Of a stretch of DNA of 64,000 bases, positions 28,350 to 36,677 are shown piece by piece; within the stretch, counting starts at the first letter, position 1, and every line of letters begins with the position of its first letter. Source of the stretch: Planctomycetota bacterium (lineage in GTDB: Bacteria > Planctomycetota > Phycisphaerae > Phycisphaerales > SM1A02). The stretch lies in the NCBI GenBank assembly GCA_027618565.1, contig JAQCEQ010000001.1, forward strand, positions 1 through 64,000. Reading direction: 5' to 3'. Position numbers and translations under genes: made by a program. The notes beneath the pieces are model-generated. The model ran no database searches, was not told the DNA's origin, and saw nothing but the letters and a program-made list of their open reading frames with translations.

Positions 28350-28979
28350 ATGTCCCCAGCCACCGACCCATGTCCCTCCAACGGTCCCGACGGGCTCGTC
28401 CTCGTGCTCTCGGGGCCAAGTGGCGTGGGCAAGACCACCGTTGCGCAGCATGTGCTCACGCGCTACGGCGGGACCTTCAGCGTGAGCGCGACGACCCGCG
28501 CGCCGACCTCGAAGGAGCGCGATGGGATCGACTACCACTTCATCGACGAGCCCACCTTCCAGCGATGGATCGACGAGGGCCGGTTCCTGGAGTACGCGCA
28601 AGTCTTCGGCAGGTCGTGGTACGGGACGCTGCGGGAACCGGTCGACGCAGCCCTGGCGGCGGGCCGGCTCATCGTGCTGGACATCGATGTGCAGGGTGCC
28701 GAGCAAGTGCACGGCAAGGTGCCCGGCATGCTGGGGGCCTTCCTGCTCCCGCCGTCGCTGGAGGAACTGATGCGCCGGCTGCGATCGCGCGGGCGCGATG
28801 ACGAGGAGGCGATCCAGCGTCGGTTCGCGACCGCGAAAGAAGAGATTAATCGCGCGGCGCGCAACGGCGTCTATGACGCGACCATCGTGAACGACGACCT
28901 GGTCAGGGCGCAGCGGGAACTGGACGCGCTGGTGACGGCGCGCTGGGAACAGCTTCGCCGGCCCGGGTGCGCGCACTGA
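28350..28979 (+). CDS. gmk: Guanylate kinase
   Basis: Guanylate kinase phosphorylates GMP to GDP in the cytoplasm. The 209-residue protein has the P-loop VLSGPSGVGKTTVAQHVL, the GMP-binding SVSATTRAPTSKERDGIDYH and FIDEPTFQRWIDEGRFLEYA, and IVLDIDVQGAEQV, with lid region RLRSRGRDDEEAIQRRF. All are in canonical order and the length is normal. Its 3' end overlaps the convergent tmk gene by 77 bases. The divergent XRE regulator lies upstream. Confidence 0.95.
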   Translation: MSPATDPCPSNGPDGLVLVLSGPSGVGKTTVAQHVLTRYGGTFSVSATTRAPTSKERDGIDYHFIDEPTFQRWIDEGRFLEYAQVFGRSWYGTLREPVDAALAAGRLIVLDIDVQGAEQVHGKVPGMLGAFLLPPSLEELMRRLRSRGRDDEEAIQRRFATAKEEINRAARNGVYDATIVNDDLVRAQRELDALVTARWEQLRRPGCAH

Positions 28980-29625
28980 GGGACTGGAGCTTCCACGCCA
29001 TCCCCTCCAAGAGCGTGTCCCAGACGATGTCAGGATCGCGCGACGCGTCGATGAGGAGGTGCCATGCCGGGCGCTCGCGAACCTGGGCGAGAAAGCCGTG
29101 GCGCACCCGCGCGTGGAACTCCGCGCCCTTCTGCTCCATCCGGTCCAGGAGCGGCGAGAGTCGGTGCGCCGCCGTGGCCTCGTCCACGTCGAAGACCACG
29201 ACCAAGTCCGGCGTGCAGCCACTGGTCGCGGTGATCCCAGTCTGGCGGATCTCGCTAGGGTCCAGCCCGCCCGCCGTTCCCTGGTAGGCAAGCGTCGACG
29301 AGATGAATCGATCCGCCAGGACCAGCGAGCCTCGCGCCAGCGCCGGGCGGATGCGCTCCTCCACCAGTTGCGCGCGCGAGGCCATGTAGAGGAGCATCTC
29401 GCACCGCACGGTCATGGATGCATTCGCCGGGTCCAGCAGGACCGTGCGAACCTGCTCGCCGATGGCCGTGCCGCCTGGTTCCCGCACTTCCTCGACCGCC
29501 ACGCCCGCCGCCCTCACCATCGCCGAGAACCGGCGGAACTGCGTGCTCTTGCCGCTCCCGTCAGGGCCATCGAACACGATGAACTTTCCGGCGAGGAGTG
29601 GGATCCACTGGTCCTGTGGAGGCAT
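28903..29625 (-). CDS. tmk: Thymidylate kinase
   Basis: dTMP kinase makes dTDP for DNA synthesis. The 240-residue protein has the P-loop FIVFDGPDGSGKSTQFRRFS, the DRY-like region VREPGGTAIGEQVRTVLLD, MLLYMASRAQLVEERIRPAL, and ADRFISSTLAYQGTAGGLD with the dTMP-binding residues, followed by DLVVVFDVDEATAAHRL. The C-terminal 25 residues after ARTRAGE are Pro/Ala-rich, beyond the usual family end, and lie within the overlap with gmk. The ATG at 29625 gives a 16-residue N-terminus before the P-loop strand. Confidence 0.94.
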   Translation of the reverse strand: MPPQDQWIPLLAGKFIVFDGPDGSGKSTQFRRFSAMVRAAGVAVEEVREPGGTAIGEQVRTVLLDPANASMTVRCEMLLYMASRAQLVEERIRPALARGSLVLADRFISSTLAYQGTAGGLDPSEIRQTGITATSGCTPDLVVVFDVDEATAAHRLSPLLDRMEQKGAEFHARVRHGFLAQVRERPAWHLLIDASRDPDIVWDTLLEGMAWKLQSLSARTRAGEAVPSAPSPARPVPAAP

Positions 29626-29647
29626 GTGACAAGGATACGATTGGGAC

Positions 29648-30133
29648 GTGGTCATCGAAGTGCACGATGGCAGCCGCGCCATCGCAGGCGTCATCGACAT
29701 TCCTGTTGCGGGTTCAACTCGACCCGCGCGTGCGCAGGCTGGCTCGCGTGAGGTGCTCTTGCTGTGGGAGGGCGCGCTGGACGATGGGGGTTGCCTGCGT
29801 CGTTGCGTGGTCTGCGGGTGCCCACGACTCCACCGCGCTCGCCGTCTCCCGCATGTCACGCCCATCCTCTTGGCCCTCTGCGCCGTCGCGGTGGGCGTGG
29901 CGATGCTGGGGTACGCCGCTCACCCCGCACTGGTGGCCCTGATCGCCGTCTTGATTGGCTGCGACATCGCCGTCCTCTGCTTCGCGAAGACCCACCTGAC
30001 GTGCTACGGCTGCCAAAGCGTGTATCGCGGGGTCGCGATCGCGCGGTGGCACCGGAACTGGGACCCGATCACGGCGATTCGTCTTGCTCGTTCGCCTCTT
30101 CCGCCAGCGACTGGACCGTCGGCGGGCCGATGA
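29648..30133 (+). CDS. Membrane protein with two CxxC motifs, unknown function
   Basis: A 161-residue protein starting at a GTG, divergent from tmk (22 bases). The N-terminal 50 residues form a beta-rich soluble part, then CVVCGC, two adjacent hydrophobic helices (VTPILLALCAVAVGVAMLGY and PALVALIAVLIGCDIAVLCF), and CYGCQSVYRG. The paired CxxC motifs flanking a helical hairpin suggest a zinc ribbon held at the cytoplasmic membrane face. I do not recognise the family. The 3' end overlaps the convergent YggS-type gene by 65 bases, so the C-terminal tail may be mispredicted. Confidence 0.65.
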   Translation: MVIEVHDGSRAIAGVIDIPVAGSTRPARAQAGSREVLLLWEGALDDGGCLRRCVVCGCPRLHRARRLPHVTPILLALCAVAVGVAMLGYAAHPALVALIAVLIGCDIAVLCFAKTHLTCYGCQSVYRGVAIARWHRNWDPITAIRLARSPLPPATGPSAGR

Positions 30134-30899
30134 TCGCGCTGCCGATGCGGACGACATTCGCGCCGCATTCCACCGCCAGCTCGTAGTCGTTGCTCATCCC
30201 CATCGAGAGAATGTCGAATCGCGCGCCAGCGACTCCGGCCGTGCGGATGTCGTGGAAGAACTCGGCGGTCCGCGTGAAGAGGGCACGGAGCGCATCGCGG
30301 TCATCCGTGTTGGGCGCCATCGTCATGAGCCCGCGCACGCGGATGTTGTGCATCCCCGCGACCTGCTCGATGAAGTGCCTCAGCGCCGGGGCGGCCACGC
30401 CATGCTTGTTGGCCTCGCCCGCGATGTTGGCCTCCACCAGCACATCGACAGGATCGGTCCTCTTCGCGGCCGCCGTCTGCAACTCTTCCGCCAGGCGGAG
30501 CGTGTCCACGCTGTGGATGAGCCGGGTCACCTCGATCGCCTTCTTCACCTTGTTCCGCTGCAGCGAGCCGATCATGTGCCAGCGGATGGTGGGCGGCGTG
30601 GCGCCCGGGCGCATCTCGGTGGGTCGGCGCACGAACTCCTCGATCTGCTGGGATCGCTGCACCAGCCGCTGCACTCGATTCTCCGCGAAGTCGCGCTGGC
30701 CAAGCATCACCAGTTCGCGCACCTGGTCCATCGCGGCGGTCTTGGTCACCACGACCAGCATGACCTGCTCCGGCGAGCGCCCGCTGACCTTGGCCGCGAC
30801 GGCGATGCGGTCGCGCACCGCCTGCCATCGACCCGCCAGCGTTGGCGCGAGCAGTTTGGCTGCCTCGGATCCGGCGCTGGGGTCTTGGGTGGTGGCCAT
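30069..30899 (-). CDS. YggS/PLPBP family pyridoxal phosphate homeostasis protein
   Basis: This 276-residue TIM-barrel PLP protein belongs to the YggS/PROSC family that buffers pyridoxal phosphate and affects amino-acid homeostasis. Seen motifs are VMLVVVTKTAAMDQVRELV (PLP-binding Lys), DFAENRVQRLVQR, RWHMIGSLQRNKVKKAIE, LIHSVDTLRLAEELQ, VRGLMTMAP and LSMGMSNDYELAVECGANVV followed by RIGSAIIG (phosphate-binding end). It is about 40 residues longer than typical because of an insertion after QQIEEF and a C-terminal tail. The ATG at 30899 is chosen; the upstream frame overlaps gpmI and is rejected. Confidence 0.92.
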   Translation of the reverse strand: MATTQDPSAGSEAAKLLAPTLAGRWQAVRDRIAVAAKVSGRSPEQVMLVVVTKTAAMDQVRELVMLGQRDFAENRVQRLVQRSQQIEEFVRRPTEMRPGATPPTIRWHMIGSLQRNKVKKAIEVTRLIHSVDTLRLAEELQTAAAKRTDPVDVLVEANIAGEANKHGVAAPALRHFIEQVAGMHNIRVRGLMTMAPNTDDRDALRALFTRTAEFFHDIRTAGVAGARFDILSMGMSNDYELAVECGANVVRIGSAIIGPPTVQSLAEEANEQDESP

Positions 30900-31007
30900 C
30901 GAGGGTTCTCGTCCGTGAGGTGGTGACGCTACCGGAGATTGGTGCGCAACGCCATGCGCCGACGGGGCCGCGCGTGGGATGACAACCGCGCGGCGTAAAC
31001 TTGCCTC

Positions 31008-32645
31008 GTGTCGCCAGTTGCCGCCCGTCGCGCGTCTCCCGTGCTGCTCATCATCCGAGATGGGTGGGGCCGGAACCCGCATCCGGAGCACGATGCCTTC
31101 AACGCGGTGAAGTTGGCCAGCACGCCCGTGGCCGATGCCATGGAGCGCGAGTGGCCCACGACGCTGATTCGCACGAGTGGCGAGGATGTCGGGCTGCCGA
31201 TCGGGCCGGACGGCCCCGTGATGGGCAACAGCGAGGTGGGGCACCAGAACATCGGCGCGGGGAGGATCGTGGACCAGGAACTGATGCGGATCACCAACGC
31301 GATCCGGACGGGTGCGTTCGCCGGCAATCCGATCCTTGCGGCAGCGATGGATCGCACGGCGAAGGGGCACGCCCTCCACATCATGGGGCTGGTGAGCGAC
31401 GGCCAGGTGCACAGCGACCTGGCGCACCTGGATGCGATCCTGGAGCTGGCTCAATCGCGTGGGGTGCCGGCGGAGCGCCTCTTCGTCCACGCCTTCTTGG
31501 ACGGCCGCGACACGGCGCCGTTTCGGGGCGCGGAGTACATCGACCACCTGGAGCAGACGCTGGCATCGACGGGCGGCCGGATCGCGACGATGTCAGGGCG
31601 CTACTGGGCGATGGACCGCGACCATCGGTGGGATCGCGTGCAGCGCGCCTGGGAAGTCCTGGTGCGGCCGCTGCCTGCGGGCGCGCCGACGCGACGCGCC
31701 GTCGACGCGATGCGCCACGCCTATGAGCATCCGATCGACCAGTCCCGCAAGGGGGACGAGTTCGTGGAACCGGTGCGCCTGCTGCCCTCCGAGGGTGTCA
31801 TCCGAGACGGCGACAGCGTGGTGTTCTTCAACTTCCGCGGCGACCGGCCACGCGAGCTGTGCAAGGCCTTCGTGCTTGGGGAACCGGCGTTTCGCGCGCT
31901 GACGGGGGGCGGCTTTGATCGCGATGCCGTCCCGCGCGACCTCTTCTTCGCCACGATGGCCAACTACGAGGAAGGACTTCCGGTCCGCGTCATCTTCCAG
32001 CGGCCGCCAAAGATGGAGTCCATCCTGGGAGATGCCGTGGCGCGCGCTGGGCTCACCCAGTTTCGATGTGCGGAGACCGAGAAGTTCCCGCACGTCACCT
32101 TCTTCTTCAACGACTACCGAGAGGCCCCGTTCCCGGGCGAGTCACGCGAGCTGATCCCCAGCCCACGAGATGTGTCCACCTACGACCAGAAGCCGCAGAT
32201 GAGTGCGCGCGGCGTGTGCGATGCGGTGCTGGCGCGGCTGCGGGCAGCGGACACGGAACCGCTCATCATCGTCAACTTCGCCAATGGGGACATGGTTGGG
32301 CACACTGGCGTGCTGGCCGCGGCGATTCGCGCGTGCGCGGTGGTGGACGGGTGCGTCGGGGAGATCCTGGAGGCCGTTGGGGCGCGGGGCGGGGCGGCCA
32401 TCGTCACCGCCGACCACGGAAACGCCGAGCAGATGCTGGATCCCCGGACCAACATGCCGCACACCGCACACACCAACTACGACGTGCCGATCAGCGCCGT
32501 CGGGTCCGACGCAGGCGGGCGCAGCCTGCATGGTCGATTCCTTCGTTCGGGTGGCCGGCTTGCGGACATCGCTCCTACGCTGCTGCAATTGATGGGGCTT
32601 CCGATCCCTGGGGCCATGACGGGCCGGAGCCTTCTCGAGCCGTGA
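31008..32645 (+). CDS. gpmI: 2,3-bisphosphoglycerate-independent phosphoglycerate mutase
   Basis: This cytoplasmic glycolytic enzyme interconverts 3- and 2-phosphoglycerate using two Mn ions. The 545-residue protein starts at a GTG and shows LLIIRDGWGRNPHPEHDAFN (metal-binding Asp), MGNSEVGHQNIGAGRIVDQE with the phosphorylated Ser, FVHAFLDGRDTAPFRGAEYI, GRYWAMDRDHRWDRVQRAW, VVFFNFRGDRPRELCKAF, and INFANGDMVGHTG-type and VTADHGNAEQML C-terminal metal sites. Length is normal. The next gene starts 7 bases downstream and may be co-transcribed. Confidence 0.95.
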   Translation: MSPVAARRASPVLLIIRDGWGRNPHPEHDAFNAVKLASTPVADAMEREWPTTLIRTSGEDVGLPIGPDGPVMGNSEVGHQNIGAGRIVDQELMRITNAIRTGAFAGNPILAAAMDRTAKGHALHIMGLVSDGQVHSDLAHLDAILELAQSRGVPAERLFVHAFLDGRDTAPFRGAEYIDHLEQTLASTGGRIATMSGRYWAMDRDHRWDRVQRAWEVLVRPLPAGAPTRRAVDAMRHAYEHPIDQSRKGDEFVEPVRLLPSEGVIRDGDSVVFFNFRGDRPRELCKAFVLGEPAFRALTGGGFDRDAVPRDLFFATMANYEEGLPVRVIFQRPPKMESILGDAVARAGLTQFRCAETEKFPHVTFFFNDYREAPFPGESRELIPSPRDVSTYDQKPQMSARGVCDAVLARLRAADTEPLIIVNFANGDMVGHTGVLAAAIRACAVVDGCVGEILEAVGARGGAAIVTADHGNAEQMLDPRTNMPHTAHTNYDVPISAVGSDAGGRSLHGRFLRSGGRLADIAPTLLQLMGLPIPGAMTGRSLLEP

Positions 32646-32652
32646 ACACGCC

Positions 32653-33645
32653 ATGATGTCCCTCCTTTCCACATGGATTGTCCTCTCCACCCTCCAAGGG
32701 TCCCCCGCCCCGGGCATCACCGTGACATCCGCCGGCAGCGAGCCACGGTCGGCGGTGGCGTGGCTTCCCCCGACACCATCGGACACCGCCGCATCAACAC
32801 CGGTGGAGTGGGTCGTCCGAAAGGAGATCTCGGTGCGACGCACCTTTGGCGCGGTGGGCAACGCGCCCGCCATCGTCCAGACGCTGACGGACACGACCGC
32901 GACCTTTGCCGTCACCCACTCGATCCAGTCTCCGGACTCCCCGGGATCCACAAGGTCGATTCGAGTGGTGCTCACGGGAGCCCAGAGCGGCGTGACGCAG
33001 GTGCGCGGTGAGGTGAAGGAGCCGCGCATCGACACCAGCGCGCGAGTGGCGAAGGTCAACGCGATGGTCTCGCTGTGCACGATCGACGCACCATTGGACC
33101 AGGGCCGGGCGCAGCTTGGTGACGCGGGCTGGTCCACGGCAATTGGTCCGTCGATCGCCGACACGGACCGGGCCGCCACGCAGCAACGGTTGGCGTCCTA
33201 CCGATCGCTCCTCGCCGATGTCTGGCCCTGCTTCCCCAACGAACCCGCTGGCGTCGGCGCCACCTGGCACCAGGAATCGCATCGGTTGGTGCGCGATGCC
33301 GTCGCGCAGGTGCACACGGAGTGGACGCTCTCCGGGCGCGAAGGTGACTCGCTGACGCTCTCGCTTGCTCGCACAATCGTGGTCCCCGCACCCGACAAGT
33401 CCACGCCGGCGCTTCGCTTTGAGCAGCACGGAACGGTGAACGTGAACCTTCGCGACCCGCGTTCACTCACGGCATCGCTGGATGAATCGATGTCGCCGGT
33501 CGTGACCAGCGCGCCTGGTGACGCCGCTGGCCCGGGCGGCGCAGGCAGCGCCATCGACCTTTCCATGACTTCGGAGTCGACCGTGACGGTGACCACTCGC
33601 GTGCCGGCTCCGGCGCCCGCCCCTACTTCTTCCGGGAGTAGGTGA
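32653..33645 (+). CDS. Exported protein of unknown function
   Basis: A 330-residue protein with a short hydrophobic N-terminus (MMSLLSTWIVLSTLQGSPAP) that may be a signal peptide. The mature part is rich in Ser, Thr and Val and probably beta-rich (VRRTFGAVGNAPAIVQTLTD, WSTAIGPSIADTDRAATQQR, VWPCFPNEPAGVGATWHQES, QVHTEWTLSGREGDSLTLSL). I do not recognise a domain with confidence; some planctomycete secreted proteins have a similar layout. It ends with an Ala/Pro-rich tail that overlaps the convergent gene at 33623 by 23 bases. It is placed 7 bases after gpmI. Confidence 0.72.
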   Translation: MMSLLSTWIVLSTLQGSPAPGITVTSAGSEPRSAVAWLPPTPSDTAASTPVEWVVRKEISVRRTFGAVGNAPAIVQTLTDTTATFAVTHSIQSPDSPGSTRSIRVVLTGAQSGVTQVRGEVKEPRIDTSARVAKVNAMVSLCTIDAPLDQGRAQLGDAGWSTAIGPSIADTDRAATQQRLASYRSLLADVWPCFPNEPAGVGATWHQESHRLVRDAVAQVHTEWTLSGREGDSLTLSLARTIVVPAPDKSTPALRFEQHGTVNVNLRDPRSLTASLDESMSPVVTSAPGDAAGPGGAGSAIDLSMTSESTVTVTTRVPAPAPAPTSSGSR

Positions 33646-33967
33646 TTCGCATCTGGGGGCGCTCGGTGCCGTTGTCCTGCGGCTCGAAGTTCTCCAGCAC
33701 GATCGTGTCCTTGCCGTCGTAGGTCTGGACGCCGCGCATCGGGCGGGTGCCACCCTTGAAGATGTCGGGTTCGACGACGGTCCCCTCGAATTCCGGCCCG
33801 TCGGGCCCCATCATGCCCCTGTAGATCTGCCGGGAGTAGCGCCCACCATAGAGCGACTGGTACACGGCCGTGCCAGCGCTCTTGGACGGTTCGGCGCCCG
33901 GCACGGCATAGAACCCGACGGTACTGGCGATGAGGACGGTGGGATTGTGAACGCAGGAGGACGCCAT
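33623..33967 (-). CDS. Small protein of unknown function downstream of der
   Basis: A 114-residue protein that I cannot name. The N-terminal 35 residues contain a hydrophobic stretch (NPTVLIASTVGFYAVPGA), possibly a signal or anchor. The rest is a charged beta-rich domain: YGGRYSRQIYRGMMGPDGPE, FEGTVVEPDIFKGGTRPMR, DTIVLENFEPQDNGTERPQM and the C-terminal RITYSRKK. It starts 10 bases after the der stop and is likely in the same operon. Composition and ending look like a real gene, but the start is uncertain (an earlier ATG at 34012 lies inside der). Confidence 0.62.
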   Translation of the reverse strand: MASSCVHNPTVLIASTVGFYAVPGAEPSKSAGTAVYQSLYGGRYSRQIYRGMMGPDGPEFEGTVVEPDIFKGGTRPMRGVQTYDGKDTIVLENFEPQDNGTERPQMRITYSRKK

Positions 33968-33977
33968 GGGTGGCGTC

Positions 33978-35462
33978 CTATTCGCCGTCTGCGTCGCTGG
34001 TCTCCACTTCACCTGCCTCCACAGCCCCCTCGTGGACGCCGCCCCCCGTCAGCGCGCGCTGCTTGCGGGCGCTGAAGAGAAGCTTGATCGGCACTTCGCT
34101 GTACGCCACTTCCTCGCGCAGCCGGTTCAGCAGGTACCGTTGGTAGGTCGCCTTGAAAAGTTCCGGCTTGTTCACGACGCACGCGATCGTGGGCGGGCGC
34201 GTGTCGATCTGCGACACATAGAACACCTTGGCACGCGTCCCCAGCGCGCTGCTGGGGCCTCGCTCCAAAAGGATTCTCCTGATCGCCGCGTTGAGCTGGC
34301 CCGTGCCCTCGCGGTGTGACGCCTGCGACACCAAGTTGAAGGCCATGCCGACGACATCGTCCAAGCCCTGGCCTGCCTTGGCGCTGATGGTCACGATCGG
34401 CGCGAACCCCAGGTGCGGGAATTCCTTCGAGAGATACTCTTCGTAGTCAGCGACCTTGAGTTTCTTCTCGACCAGGTCCCACTTGTTGATTACCAGGATG
34501 ACGGGCTTGTAGCACTCCACGATGAGCGACGAGAGCTTCTTCTCCACATGCGAGGCCTTCTCGGTGGCATCCAGCATCAGGAGGCACACATCGGCGCGGC
34601 GGATCGAGTCCTCGGTCCGGCGGCTGGCGTAGTACTCCACGTCGTCGGCGAGGGAACGCTGCTTGCGGACACCCGCGGTGTCGATCGCCACGAACGTGCG
34701 GCCGCCAATCTCGAAGCGCACATCGACGCTGTCCCGCGTCGTGCCGGCGATCTCGCTCACGATGACGCGTTCCTGCCCCGCAAGCGCATTCACCAGGCTG
34801 CTCTTGCCTGCATTGCGGCGGCCGACGATCGCGATCTTGATCTCGGTGTCGGCCGGGTGCTCGCCCTCGCCCGGCGCGCCAGCCCCGCCGGCGTGCAGTC
34901 GCTCCCAGAGCAGCTCGCCCAGGAGCCGCAGACCCGCGCCGTTCATCGCGCTCACGCACGACGGCTCGCCAAAGCCGAATCTGTTGGCCTCGGCGGCCTG
35001 CAACTCCCACGACTCGCTGTCGCACTTGTTGGCCACCACGACCACCTTCGCGGCGTGGCCGGCGGATCGCAGCATGGTGGCGACCTCGCGGTCCGGCCCC
35101 GTGATCCCCTGCTGGACATCGACTACGAAGAGGATCTGCGCCGCGATGGCCGCCGCATGGCGGATCTGCTCCTCCACATGCGGCGTGAGCTTGGCCAGGT
35201 CCATGCCGGCATCGTCAAAACGACCGCCCTCGGCGGTGTAGACACCGAAGCCGGCGGTGTCGCACAGTTCCACCCACTTCGACCGGTGCCGGTCGTCCAC
35301 GCGGCGCTCCGGCGGTGGATGCAGCTCGACCGGCTCCGTGATCCGGTCGCGTGTCACGCCAGGCGTCGGGTCCACGATGGACACGCGACGGCCGACGAGC
35401 CGGTTGAAGAGGCTCGACTTGCCCACATTGGGGCGACCGATGATCGCGACGAGAGGCAGCAT
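33978..35462 (-). CDS. der: GTPase Der (EngA), ribosome assembly
   Basis: Der has two tandem GTPase domains and a KH-like domain and is essential for 50S ribosome maturation. The 494-residue protein shows the first G1 IIGRPNVGKSSLFNRLVGRR, a G3 in CDTAGFG, and ANKCDSE (NKxD). The second copy has IVGRRNAGKSSLVNALAGQE, AIDTAGVRKQRSLADDVEYY and VINKWDLVEKKL. The KH-like region is in the C-terminal 110 residues (LLFSARKQRAL). Insertions after the first G2 and before the second GTPase are modest. A small gene follows 10 bases downstream; PSP1 lies divergent upstream. Confidence 0.95.
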   Translation of the reverse strand: MLPLVAIIGRPNVGKSSLFNRLVGRRVSIVDPTPGVTRDRITEPVELHPPPERRVDDRHRSKWVELCDTAGFGVYTAEGGRFDDAGMDLAKLTPHVEEQIRHAAAIAAQILFVVDVQQGITGPDREVATMLRSAGHAAKVVVVANKCDSESWELQAAEANRFGFGEPSCVSAMNGAGLRLLGELLWERLHAGGAGAPGEGEHPADTEIKIAIVGRRNAGKSSLVNALAGQERVIVSEIAGTTRDSVDVRFEIGGRTFVAIDTAGVRKQRSLADDVEYYASRRTEDSIRRADVCLLMLDATEKASHVEKKLSSLIVECYKPVILVINKWDLVEKKLKVADYEEYLSKEFPHLGFAPIVTISAKAGQGLDDVVGMAFNLVSQASHREGTGQLNAAIRRILLERGPSSALGTRAKVFYVSQIDTRPPTIACVVNKPELFKATYQRYLLNRLREEVAYSEVPIKLLFSARKQRALTGGGVHEGAVEAGEVETSDADGE

Positions 35463-35557
35463 GGCGAATCGACCAGTCTACGTGGAAGCGCCACCGGCAC
35501 ATGGAGTCGCCGACGCCCGCCGGTACGCTGCCATGCGTGTCGATCGTTCCGCTTCCC

Positions 35558-36652
35558 ATGTTTGAGCGTGATGCACCGGCTCCCGCTGGCCCGGAAGCGC
35601 GGGGGCCTCAGACGCTGGTGGTCCGGTATGGGGCGATGCGGGCGATTGCAGAACTTCCGTACGACGGAGGTGTCCGCCCCGGCTGCGGCACCAAGCTGGT
35701 GGTGACCACGCCGCGTGGCACCGAATTTGCGGAACTGCTCACCGTGGCCTGCGGCAACGGCGGGTGCGACAAGAACCTCTCGCGGGAAGAGGTGCGCGAC
35801 TTCATCGCACACAGTGGTGCGGAGGCCTACCCCTTCACCACCGCCGGCCGCGTGGAGCGCATCGCCACGGCGGAAGACCTCGACCATTGGACCAAGGTGA
35901 AGGACAAGGGCCACGCGCTCCTTCGCCCTATCCGCGACGCGATCCAGCCGTTGGGACTCCCGATCAAGGTCATCGAGGTGGAACTCATCTTTGGCGGGGA
36001 GGTGGCCACGATCTACACGACGGTGGTGAAGGAGGCCGCGACGAATGCCGCGACGAATGCGGTGCGGGTCCACGGCGCGCACCCACGACCAGCGGGGCCC
36101 GCGGGAGGGGGCATCGACCTGACGCCAATCGCACGATCGGCATCGCCATTGATCCCCAACGCCCACATCACCGTCCTGTCGGTTGGGCCGCGCGACGAGG
36201 CTCGCTTGGTGGCCGACTACGAGAAGTGCGGGCAGCACTGCTGCTGCCAGAACTTCCTCAAGGTGCTCAAGCCGGTCTCCATGAAGCACGCGCGGCACCA
36301 GAAGCCGACGATGGATCCACTCAAGATCTCGGGCCGCTGCGGCCGGCTCATGTGCTGCCTCCGCTACGAGGAGCAGACCTACACGGAACTGGCGGCTCGA
36401 CTCCCCAAGCGCGGCGCCAGAGTGGGGACACCAGAGGGCCCAGGCGAGGTTCGCGACACTAAGGTGCTGGTACAGCTGGTGCTGGTGCGGCTGGACGATT
36501 CTGGCAAGGAGATCGCCGTGCCGGTGGAGGAGCTCACGGCGGCGGGTGCCGCCGGCACGCCGCCGAGCGATCACCCCGAGGTGGAGACTCCATCTCCCGC
36601 GGACGGTGGGTCGCAACAATCTCGGCGACATCGCAGACCCAAGCGGGACTAG
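35558..36652 (+). CDS. PSP1 (RicT/YaaT-like) domain protein
   Basis: A 364-residue protein whose central 200 residues match the PSP1 C-terminal domain, known from YaaT/RicT, a partner of RNase Y in Firmicutes, and from the yeast polymerase suppressor. Motifs include VVRYGAMRAIAELPY, GTEFAELLTVACGNGGC, VIEVELIFGGEVATIYTT, and a Cys-rich stretch (YEKCGQHCCCQNFLKVLKP and CGRLMCCLRYEEQTY) that coordinates Fe-S in RicT homologues. C-terminal residues are disordered and basic. I prefer the ATG at 35558, which leaves 95 bases to the divergent der; an in-frame ATG at 35501 is possible. Confidence 0.88.
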   Translation: MFERDAPAPAGPEARGPQTLVVRYGAMRAIAELPYDGGVRPGCGTKLVVTTPRGTEFAELLTVACGNGGCDKNLSREEVRDFIAHSGAEAYPFTTAGRVERIATAEDLDHWTKVKDKGHALLRPIRDAIQPLGLPIKVIEVELIFGGEVATIYTTVVKEAATNAATNAVRVHGAHPRPAGPAGGGIDLTPIARSASPLIPNAHITVLSVGPRDEARLVADYEKCGQHCCCQNFLKVLKPVSMKHARHQKPTMDPLKISGRCGRLMCCLRYEEQTYTELAARLPKRGARVGTPEGPGEVRDTKVLVQLVLVRLDDSGKEIAVPVEELTAAGAAGTPPSDHPEVETPSPADGGSQQSRRHRRPKRD

Positions 36653-36677
36653 TACCACCGCCGATACGATTGATCCC

